Positions 45,601 through 57,600 of a stretch of DNA of 64,000 nt are shown here, piece after piece; the stretch's first letter is position 1, and every line of letters starts with the position of its first letter. Source of the stretch: Antedon mediterranea (taxonomy: Eukaryota; Echinodermata; Crinoidea; Comatulida; Antedonidae); contig NC_092676.1 in assembly GCF_964355755.1 (NCBI RefSeq), positions 10,522,288 to 10,586,287 of the forward strand. Reading direction: 5' to 3'. Both the position numbers and the translations under genes were made by a program. The notes below the pieces were generated by a model. That model was given only the letters and a program-made list of their open reading frames with translations, was not told the origin of the DNA and did no database searches.

Positions 45601-48600
45601 AGCTGATATAACCTTTCATCATTCACCTCATGCCATTATTTGTACCATTACACTCATAAACATTCATTATTTGTATACTATTTAACGTACTATTGCACGC
45701 TATGTGACCCACAATCCAATCAAATGACAGAAATAGATTTAGTTGTTATATTATGTATTAGCACAATTAACCAATATAGGGGCGGATCCAGGATTTTGTT
45801 AAAGGGGGGCGCTAGACTTGCCCCAAGTCTGTATTAACTTTTTTTAAAATTTATTTGTTTTTATTTCGACCGCGATTTTTGTCGGAAAATACAGACTTGT
45901 GAAACACGTATAGAAATCGATTTGCAGACCGCAAACATCCGATAAGAATGACGTAGGTTATCATACCGTATTTGGCTATATGGGGCGGGCGGTATGTAAA
46001 TATGGATTTCGAATCAACCAATGATCATTTTGTTTCAAAATGAAAAATATCGAGTAAGTGACGGTGACGGACAGTGCTGAATGTACGATCGAGACTGTTG
46101 AAATATAAAATCGTAATGCCAAGTTGTTTTGTTTATTAATTGTTTAGTCCTTGGCCTAGGCCTCTTTCGTAGGTCCTACTCAACTCGCACGTATGACCTG
46201 CCAAATAAAACGCCAATAAAATAGGCCTACATACCACCGGCACACAACAGGGCTACACCACCACACAGAACAGGACGCGACAGGACAGGGTCTGGGTGGG
46301 AATTAAATCAAAATTATCTCCGCGTAATAAATGATCCATTCAATGTTTGATTTTCGGAGAAGCTAGCCTATCATTATCAAGACGAGTTTTCATGTTCTTG
46401 GGAAAAATCCCATCAAATGTTTACCAGACTACTAGGCATATAAAATAATTTCTAGCCTTCAGAAACTTTCATAAATGTAGGCCTACCCAAGTACACATTG
46501 TCTAAACGTAACATAGCGCATGCGCATCATCTTAGTTGTTGAGTCTTTGAAATTCTGAAATATGAATATTAAAACGGTGTACGAGTGAGTAGCCAATCGC
46601 ATGCAGCTGAAACTAGTCAACCGGATAATCGTATGCACCAAGAATTCTTGGTGTCAAACCACGTGAATTGTGCGTGTTTCCCCAGACGGAGTATCCAAAA
46701 TCAAGTAGTATACGTATGAAACGCCATATGTGCCAAAATATTTATCTTTTTACTAATATTAAGACAAAACTCCGTCTGGAACCCAGACTAGGGGGGGCGC
46801 AACTGTAGAGAGACGATTTTGAAAATGTAAAACCTCTAGGTGGTCGGAAATGGCACTCTCACGTTAAATAGATGTATTAAAAATTGATATTAATTTAAAT
46901 ATGAAAACTGAGGTACTAGCTCTAATTTGCAGGAAAAGACACTCTCATAATAATGCAGCATGCTACCAATGAGCAAAACGATCATACTTTTTCCCTCCAA
47001 TAAACACACGTGACTAATTACAGGACGATATAACATTTTGTTGCCGATTTCATTCACTCAGTATTTAGTTTTGATTGCGTTCAAGTTCAATGCGAACGTC
47101 CATCTAGGGGAAGCCCCTCAAATTTAATGCTTACTATGGCTCAAAATTTATTTACATCAATTTTTTGAAGAAATTAAATATATAAATAGGTATTGATACA
47201 GTTGGGTGGGTGGCCTAGAAAAAAATCAGTTACCACAGTAGGCCTACGATATTATTATTAACTCTAATAATAATCCTCTATGATGATGATCTGTAGGTAA
47301 CCACGGCGTTCCATTTTTGACGTACTATATACACTTTTATTTATGCTTGCTGACTGCCAGCGATCTAAACAATAGGTAGACCTACGCGGTTGTATGGTGT
47401 CCTTTGTAAGAATCGTTCGAGCCCGAGTATGGGTACGATACACGCGTCAATATCATGTTACATCCAGGGACCAAAATGCGTTTATTTTTCAGGTGAAAAT
47501 AGGCAATTCATTTCGCAACTCTTAGAAATTTACAGCAACGGCAATGGTGACCTTTAATAAAAAGTAATTTAGCACGGCGCTGAAACAATGTATTTAAATC
47601 AAAAGTGAAAGTTTTACTCTTTTTTACGCTTCTTTTCCCGATTTTTTTCCCCTTATGGTAGGATAATTTTTTTCCCCAGATTTATAGGGGGCGTGCGGAG
47701 GGTGCGCCTCCCTAGATCCGCCACTGCAATAGAATACTACCTAGAAACAAACAACAATACAACATCAAATAAGTTACACACAATTTCCATATATATGTTT
47801 ATGTACTTTTATTAATAGATTTGTGGAAATTAATGTATAAGCAAATCCATAAGAGTTACAAATTACTGTACTAATAAATAATTACGATGTATTTTATAAG
47901 AATGATGGTACAACGTATAGAATAGAAAATTTTGAGTTAAGTTATATGTTAAACAATAACTGTCAATGTAATATTTATTGATTTATGATTTAAAATTATA
48001 ATGTTTGCTACATATTCTTCTATAGGCCTAAACGTGAACAATTTAAGCTACAGATCTGATTGGGTTCAATATACACACGCACCCCTACATACTTACACAC
48101 CTACACACACCCATACATAATTTAAATGTTTAACAGATAGACGACAACAAAAACATAAATTGTTTTAAAATAGTGAAATATAGACTTTCTCAGTAGTTCA
48201 AGCTGCTGTTACTATCTAGTATTGTCTCCAGAAAATGAAAAACAGTACAAAGAAAAGTTGATGGGTTTACGGTGGATACTTTAATATAGTGCCAAAAATA
48301 TCTATTAAAAAAATCTTTTGTGGAGCAACACCATTTTTATTCACATTATCTCATGTCATTACATAACATCATATTATCTAACACATTTTTGTTAATTCAA
48401 ATGTTACAATTCATCAGGAACATTTTTACATATTTTAATTCCGTATAACCCCTTTTCATTAATTTTCTTATATATATTTCAGAACCCGGATTATACAATT
48501 TATTTATATACATTATATATATAAGATAAAACGAATAAAAATCATAATATATCAGTACCTGTAACTCGTATCACAGTAATTCCTTTTCTGATAAATCGTA

Positions 48601-51600
48601 TAAAATTAGAAAATATATTAGCATGTAGTATGTCTTAAAGCTATCCATTTTTCTATACTTATTTCTTTATTGTTATATGGTTCACATTCAATGTTATATA
48701 GCATATTGCTTTTAAATGATCTCCATAAAGATTTACCCACTGGCTTATTTAATGTTGATAACATTTTTATTCTATAAATAGCGGAAGGCTGCAAATTTGT
48801 AAATATAATCTACTAGCTTATCTCCCGTTCCTAGTATTATTGCTTATATGATATATTATTGTGGTTTAAACTTAAAAAGATACTAAACATTTTCCTCCAA
48901 AATTTTTGAATAAATCTACAACTAAAAAACAAATTGTTTTCATTTTCAATTTCTCAACATTTGTCACTTCACACGTTTGTGTTTCTCTAACTTTCCACTG
49001 ATAAAGCCGTTTGTTGGTAGGCAGTATTCTATGTAACTTCTTATAATAGATTTGTGCTAATTTCTTATCCTTCAATTTACACACTTTCCGTAACCAAGTA
49101 ACTTTTAATATTAATGATTTATTGATTGGGATTTGGATGTTTACTTTCAGTTAGTTGAAAAATGTTTGCCTTGCATTATAGGCAACTATCAGAAGTTTGT
49201 AAAATAGAAACACAATGAAGCAACTCAGTGTGTATGTTAAATTCAAGTTATTCCAGTCAACTTACGTCTATATCATTATCTGGTAAAATGTTTTGCCTCA
49301 CCGTTTTTTTTTATGTATGTATAAAAACAATATAATGAAATATCTATTCCCTACTGATGAGAAATTTATTTTGAAAAGCAATAAACACACACCCACACAG
49401 AATCTCGAGAAATATCAAGGATCAATAATATTATTGGAATGTATGATGTTCTATTAAAATGTTTGCCTGGCCTTTAAGGTCACGTGACATTATTATGTCA
49501 TTCGTTTCCTTTCCTGATCAAAACCAATTATTTATTGTTTCTTTCTTCTTAATTAGTGGGATTTGGTCTGTGAGGATAAAACTATACCTGCCATTGCTCA
49601 GTCTATTTTCTTTACAGCCGTTTTAGTTGGATCGATGGTTGTTGGTTCTTTGTCTGACAGGTATGCCTATGATACGTAGCACTACAATAGATATAATAAA
49701 ATAATACTGAGAAAAGCATAAGTAACTTTTCTAGGTATTTATTTATGCATTATTTTCGTTTGTTTTACTAGATATGGAAGAAAACCAATGTGGTTCATAT
49801 CAATTATAGTACAGTGTATTGCTGGATTTGCTGTTGCATTTTCTCCCAATTTGATTACGTATCTGTGTCTGCGATGTGTTGTAGCGGCTTGTAATTTTGG
49901 AATGTTCACTTTGTGCTATATTATCGGTGAGTCCGTAAACTATATGTGTTATACTTACGTAGCCGATTACTTGAGATAATCAATACGAAAAATTTGTTAT
50001 AGGTTTATTTTAAAATAAATTTGTACATTATGCATAAACTTGCTTGGGACATCAGAATATTGGAAAGATGAACATAAATGGTCATAGGCTACTGGAGCTA
50101 CACATCTATCATGACATCTGTATTATAAACACTTAAAAACCATAGTACTGTATCATGGAAAATCCCAGATCTCATCAATGGCATCAACTTGATCTGATTA
50201 TCACTAGGCGGTCTTCATTAAATAACTATAAGCTATCGTAAAGTGCGTCTTCAACTTGGTAAGATTCACCACTCCAATGCAAATAATCGTTAGCCTGTAT
50301 CAGGCCTAGCATATTTCAATTTTATGCAAGGTCTGCTCTTCTAAACCTTCCGAATCAAGATGCTACAGCCAAATGGAACACCATGAAAGAAGCAAATTAC
50401 AATACAGCTACAGTATTTCTACCTTTAGAAAGAAGGAAAGAATTACAGTAGTCACAACTTTCAAGTAATTGAACGAGCAATTGAGGCTAATAATGTTTAG
50501 CAGACACAAGATTTCCATATTATACAGTACTCAGTCACTTTGTTAACACTTAAGAGTACTTGTGGTGCTAATTAGGATTGTTTACAACTCGTCACGATTG
50601 AGAAGGTGTTCTCACACAGATCGCGAGGAAGTTTTATGATTATGTATACAGAGTAGCCAAACAAGCGCGTTGCATTATGAGATGTGTTTTGATCGAACAC
50701 TTTGAACAAAAAACGTCTGTATTTCAGTTAAATGATTGTTTTTTTCGACAAATTTTTGGTGAAAGTTAATGGCTATTATGATACTTGAAAATGACCCACT
50801 TTTTTCGAAATTGTTTTATTTTATTTTTTTTGGGAATTAATCAAAGCGAGAATACATCTTTAAGGAATGATCTAATTTATATCTATGCATGGTGTATACA
50901 CATTCTGGGCATTATTTCAATATGAACATAATTGACACACATTACGATGACAGTGGCTTTTTCGTATTATCACAGTTTTTTTTCGTTTTCTCGTTTGAAT
51001 TAAATTAATAATTACTTGATTTTCAGTGTATCATCGGCGGTTTAGAAATGTTGTTAAATTCATGTGAAGGTTTATTATTAGTCCGTGTACTATCCATGGT
51101 GTAACACTCGTAGCGTCTTGTTGTGGTGTATACAATCAAAAATGAAAATTATAACAAATAGGCATAATGAAGAAACTAAGCCCTAAATACAGTAATTGTA
51201 AGGTTGACTTAGATAAATGGAGTACTATGCCTGGTACAAGCCTATAAACCAAGAAGAACAAATTCAAAACAACCTGTCCAGTGTGCATAGGTATACCATG
51301 GAAGAGTGGTCAATTCACTCTTCTCTGGGTATACTGCCTGCAATAAACTGAACGGTGTGCATAGGTATACCAGGGAAGAGTGGTCAATTCACTCTTCTCT
51401 GGGTATACTGCCTGCAATAAACTGAACGGTGTGCATAGGTATACCAGGGAAGAGTGGTCAATTCACTCTTCTCTGGGTATACTGCCTGCAATAAACTGAA
51501 CGGTGTGCATAGGTATACAAGGGAAGAGTGGTCAATTCACTCTTCTCTGGGTATACTGCCTGCAATAAACTGAACGGTGTGCATAGGTATACCAGGGAAG

Positions 51601-54600
51601 AGTGGTCAATCAACTCTTCTCTGGGTATACTGCCTGCAATAAACTGAACGGTGTGCATAGGTATACCAGGGAAGAGTGGTCAATTAACTCTTCTCTGGGT
51701 ATACTGCCTGCAATAAACTGAACGGTGTGCATAGGTATACCAGGGAAGAGTGGTCAATTCACTCTTCTCTGGGTATACTGCCTGCAATAAACTGAACGGT
51801 GTGCATAGGTATACCAGGGAAGAGTGGTCAATTCACTCTTCTCTGGGTATACTGCCTGCAATAAACTGAACGGTGTGCATAGGTATACAAGGGAAGAGTG
51901 GTCAATTCACTCTTCTCTGGGTATACTGCCTGCAATAAACTGAACGGTGTGCATAGGTATACCAGGGAAGAGTGGTCAATTCACTCTTCTCTGGGTATAC
52001 TGCCTGCAATAAACTGAACGGTGTGCATAGGTATACCAGGGAAGAGTGGTCAATCAACTCTTCTCTGGGTATACTGCCTGTAATAAACTGAACGGTGTGC
52101 ATAGGTATACCAGGGAAGAGTGGTCAATTAACTCTTCTCTGGGTATACTGCCTGCAATAAACTGAACGGTGTGCATAGGTATACCAGGGAAGAGTGGTCA
52201 ATTCACTCTTCTCTGGGTATACTGCCTGCAATAAACTGAACGGTGTGCATAGGTATACCAGGTAAGAGTGGTCCATTCACTCTTCTCTGGGTATACTGCC
52301 TGCAATAAACTGAACGGTGTGCATAGGTATACCATGGAAGAGTGGTCAATTCACTCTTCTCTGGGTATACTTCCTGCAATAAACTGAACGGTGTGCATAG
52401 GTATACCAGGGAAGAGTGGTCAACTCACTATTCTCTGGGTATACTGCTTGCAATAAACTGAACAAAAAGCTCATGGGAGCATAAATAAAAAGACATGTGC
52501 ATAATGTCTGTCATAATGGTGTGGTACTAAATAAAGAAAGAAATAAGTAATATATAGTTCTACTCTACTAATAAGTAATACACGGTATTAGGGTTAACGA
52601 GAAAAACGTGCTTATAGACGACCAAAGTTGTTGATCTAATGTTTATAGACAGGTTCCATTTCTCAAAAAACGGCCTAGAAAACGAATCAAGAGGCATTTT
52701 TGGGTAGAAGCTGGGATCCACTTGATTTAGGATATTTCGACCTCGCTGATTACAAATATGGCGGATCCCAAGCGAAATTCGGCCATCTAAGCCCTTAATT
52801 TGCATAATTAAAAATGGCGGCCATTTTTTATATCTACCCTATATCTCAAGAACCACTAGTCACAGATAATTAATTTTGGTCTGAAAATGTTTTAAATATA
52901 TGTTTTTATATTCACTTTAATGACACATTTTCTCCAAAAATGGATGCAAGTCTTATTTCTGACATTTTGACCTTTGACCTTTATTTATCGTATCTCAGTA
53001 ACCAATAATCGGAGAGACATGAAATAGGGCTCAAATTGTTCAGAAACTATACATTCATATTTATTATAATGAAATGTTTTTACAAAAAATGGCCGATTCT
53101 ACAACTATTGACCTTTGAACTATTAGTCAAATATAATAATATAATAATAATATAACTTTGAAAATTGTGGTCTTATGAATTTTTTTTCTTTTTAAATTGT
53201 TTAAAACATGTGTGTTTCTATCCAGTCTAATGGCACATTTTGTACAAGAATGGCCGATAGTATGGTTATTGACCTTTAAACTACAGCATAGGCCTACTGT
53301 ATACTAAATATAATATAATTGCATAACTATGAAATTATTTATACACAATAATAATTAGTAAATTATAAAATTCACTGCCATCAAATATGATGTGTTATGA
53401 TTTATATAGATTTAAAAAAAAATTGAACACGCAAGTTACATTTGTTGAAATTTGAAATTTGAAATTACCTGCCATCAATATGATGGTGTATGATTATAGA
53501 TTTTTTTAAATGTGAACATGTCAGCTACATTTGGAAATTACCTGCCATCAATATGATGGATTATGATTATAGATTTAAAAAAGAATTTGATCACGTAAGC
53601 TACATTTGAAAATTACCTGCCATCAATATGATGGATTATGATTATAGATTTAAAAAAGAATTTGAACACATAAGCTACATTTGGAAATTTGGAAATTACC
53701 TGCCATCAATATGATGGATTATGATTGTATAGTACCTGCCATCAATATGATGGATTATGATTATAGATTTAAAAAAGAATTTGAACACGTAAGCTACATT
53801 TGAAAATTACCTGCCATCAAAATGATGGATTATGATTGTATAGATTTAAAAGAAAATGTAAACACGTAAGCTACATTTGGAATGAACATGTTAAGGGCAT
53901 CAGTTTAAGATCATTCATGCAAAGGTTTCCGTCATCTTTAGCGTTGTTTACAGCGGCATAAAGCTGTACATGGTAGTTTTGACTTCTTGCACCTACATCT
54001 ATTGGTTATGCATCGTGTCTTGCATCCACAATAAATCATCTCTAACGAAGCAGTAGGAATAGCTTCATTTTTCAGAAGCACTGGTTGAAGTTTACCATTA
54101 GATAGCTCCCAACCAAAATCTGTTGGTGATGGCAAATGCTGGATTGGCGATACAGCTTTTTTCCATACGAGTGCTTGGAAGTGTGCTCTTTTTATATGTT
54201 GGTGCACTGCATCGCTTGTTGGAGGTAATGCCTCTGGTTTTTTTGTTTTTTTTTAAAGCCTAACTTCATTGGTAATTTTAACTTGACCAACACCGTAAAC
54301 GTAGCAAATGAATCCTTCCAATTTCATAATAACTTGGTCACTGATAGGTTTTCTCCCAGGTCTTTAATTAGTTCATAATTTTGTTTTAATACTTCCCATG
54401 CCGATGCCTTTGAGTGACCACTTAGATATGAACAGGGAAGAGTTAAATTACTGTATGTATGTATTAATGTAATTTAACTCTTCCCTGGATATGAGGTAGT
54501 ATTGCTTCCACTAATAGTGTGGAATGGAATCAGTGCTTTTGCATAACCCCCGGGCAAGGCTTGAAAAATGTCTTTTATATTATAGATACTTTCTTTTTTT

Positions 54601-57600
54601 GGATGTCTCTGTCATCATCCATTTGGATACCATGCTTTGGTAGTGAGACACTAGAATCACTAGTACGCCTGTATCCCTAGAAGCAACTACAACTGTGTCG
54701 TATCGGACATTGGCAGCATGACAAGTCTCGTGTCCGATTTTTCATGATCTGCGACCAGAGACAACGTATTCGTGTAGACTTTTGATGATTTAACAACTGA
54801 TTCTTTCATAAATCCACCAGCTGTGACAATTTCTTTGTCTATAGGAGCTTGACAAATCAACTCCTCTGATAGAAATCGTGCCAGATCTGCTTTATTATCT
54901 TGTAATGCCAAAAAGTTTGACCAGCAATTTGGCAGCGGTATTTCACCACTTTCTATAATTCGACGAATTGGTCTCTGTGTTTTGATTCATCTTTGTCTAG
55001 TGGTGTCCTTTATCGACAGTTTTAAGTTAGGCATGCCATGTTAAAAAAACAAAAAAAACCAGAGGCATTACCTCCAACAAGCGATGCAGTGCACCAGCAT
55101 ATAAAAAGAGCACACTTCCAAGCACTCGTATTGAAAAAAGCTGTATCGCCAATCCAGCATTTGCCATCACCAACAGATTTTGGTTGGGAGCTATCTAATG
55201 GTAAACTTCAACCAGTGCTTCTGAAAAATGAAGCTATTCCTACTGCTTCGTTAGAGATGATTTATTGTGGCTGCAAGACACGATGCATAACCATATAGAT
55301 GTAGGTGCAAGAAGTCAAAACTACCATGTACAGCTTTATGCTGCTGTAACAACGCTAACAAAGATGACGGAAACCTTTGCATGATGAATGATCTTAAACT
55401 GATGCCCTTAACATGTTCATTCCAAATGTAGCTTACGTGTTCACATTTTCTTTCAAACCTATACAATCATAATCCATCATATTGATGGCAGGTAATTTCC
55501 AAATTTCCAAATGTAGCTGACGTGTTCAAATTCTTTTTTAAATCTATAATCATAATCCATCATATTGATGGCAGGTAATTTTCAAATGTAGCTTACATGT
55601 TCAAATTCTTTTTTAAATCTATAATCATAATCCATCAAATTGTTAGCAGGTAATTTCCAAATGTAGTTGACATGTTCACATTTTTAAAAATCTATAATCA
55701 TACTCCATCATATTGATGGCAGGTAATTTCAAATTTCAAATTTCAACAAATGTAACTTGCGTGTTCAAATTTTTTTTTAAATCTATATAAATCATAACAC
55801 ATCATATTTGATGGCAGTGAATTTTATAATTTTACTAATTATTATTGTGTATAAATAATTTCATAGTTATGCAATTATATTATATTTAGTATACAGTAGG
55901 CCTATGCTGTAAAGGTCAATAACCATACTATCGGCCATTCTTGTACAAAATGTGCCATTAGACTGGATAGAAACACACATTTTTTAAACAATTTAAAAAG
56001 AAAAAAAAATTCATAAGACCACAATTTTCAAAGTTATATTATTATTATATTATTATATTTGACTAATAGTTCAAAGGTCAATAGTTGTAGAATCGGCCAT
56101 TTTTTGTAAAAACATTTCATTATAATAAATATGAATGTATAGTTTCTGAACAATTTGAGCCCTATTTCGTGTCTCTCCGATTATTGGTTACTGAGATACG
56201 ATAAATAAAGGTCAAAGGTCAAAATGTCAGAAATAAGACTTGCATCCATTTTTTGAGAAAGTGTGTCATTAAAGTGAATATAAAAACATATATTTAAAAC
56301 ATTTTGAGACCAAAATTAATTATCTGTGACTAGTGGTTCTCGAGATATAGGGTAATTATAAAAAATGGCCGCCATTTTTAATTATGCAAATTAAGGGCTT
56401 AGATGGCCGAATTCCGCTTGGGATCCGCCATATTCGTAATCAGCGAGGTCGAAATATCCTAAATCAAGTGGATCCCAGCTTCTACCCAAAAATGCTTCTT
56501 GCACCATATTTCAGAGGAAATAGAACTTGTCTATTACTTGCACTTAAAGGGTATAGATGTTGTGAAATGGATTGTACACGAGTTTTAAATCATTCAAAAT
56601 AAATATTTTCTTGCTTGCACAATTTTGTTTCATAGGTACTGAATGGGTAGGACCAAGTTACAGAAAAGCCGTTGCTATTTACACATCAATAATGTGGGCA
56701 ACAGGCTACATGCTGCTTGCTGTGTTTGCTTACTTCTTTACAAACTGGAGAACATTGGCAATGGTGACTTCCCTGTCAGGTGGACTATTATTGATACTTT
56801 ATCCGTAAGTAGTAGCCTTCTAAAATATATTGAAAACACAGTTTAAACGAATACAAATTAATATTAATATAAGAAGGATAGCAATAGAATGATTAATAAT
56901 TTGTGTATTATTTATTATTTTATCATAATAAAGACTTTTATAAAATCCGTTTTTTACTTTGCCTAATCCTATTTTAACTAAAAAACCGATGTGATTCAAT
57001 TAATAATTTAGGAATCTCTCGTCCATAGAAAATAACATAATTACGTATAAAATCGATGTTATTACCGAATTCCCAAGAGAGTCATTTCTTATTCCAGATT
57101 GTTACTTGGTAGAAAAGCATTTTTTGTACAGTATTTCCCAGGGAGTTATTACTTCAAACAATTTATTTTATCATTTTATTGAGAAATAGGCCTAAAGCTA
57201 TGAAAATAAACAAGTAATCCTTAATATTAAATTTATACTTTAAAATGATGTAAAACTAATGTTTTATGATTTTTTTTATCTGTGAAATCTATATAATGAC
57301 ATTTTGAAATAAAATTGTGATTTCATTAATTTATTCATCAGTGGAAAATTACTTCTATTCATTGTCATTTGCATATGAAATATACTCTATATGCTCTAAG
57401 ATATACAAAATACGTCAATTTAGAACTGCTTGTAATTTTCCAAAATACGTCAACTTGAGGGCGCTATAAATTATCTAAAATACGTGAATTGTCCAAAATA
57501 CGTCAAATTGAGGACGCTATTCATTTTCCAAAATACGAGATTTGTCCAAAATACGTCAATTTGGGACTGCTAGTAATTTTCCAAAATACGTCAACTTGAG

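Larger units (their letters stand above)
43480..45760. repeat. outer inverted repeats around a foldback element
   Basis: TAACACCTAAATAAATTCC with GTGGGTCACATGGCGTGCAATA (left, 43730-43795) is matched inverted at 45690-45755. A shorter related pair occurs at ~43487-43515 and ~45492-45535. The foldback 43895-44968 sits inside, so one inverted-repeat element seems to have inserted into another. Confidence 0.65.
52688..56502. mobile_element. ~3.8-kb foldback element with ~1.5-kb arms
   Basis: The left arm 52688-54265 and right arm 55023-56502 are inverted copies, with weaker similarity continuing to ~52645 and ~56540. Both arms contain GGATCCACTTGATTTAGG, the ATCTC-AACCACTAGTC modules, a ~75-bp minisatellite and a cysteine-rich coding end. 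The 757-bp spacer carries the rest of the gene. The minus-strand gene runs from spacer into left arm, so the right arm looks like an inverted duplicate. It lies in gene B intron 3. Confidence 0.88.

Noticed and set aside
45777-47726. 8-bp target duplication for the second hAT-like element
   Set aside because: The flanks AACCAATA and CAATAGAA share CAATA only when offset, so a duplication is not supported.
51458-52102. two nearly identical 66-codon minus-strand frames
   Set aside because: They are repeat artefacts of the 74-bp satellite, exactly 444 bp apart.
51283-52463. possible CRISPR-like array
   Set aside because: The units are directly tandem with no unique spacers, and the genome is eukaryotic; it is a satellite.
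54432-54488. intrinsic transcription terminator
   Set aside because: The perfect hairpin resembles one, but the context is an animal intron and the flanking direct repeats indicate an insertion.
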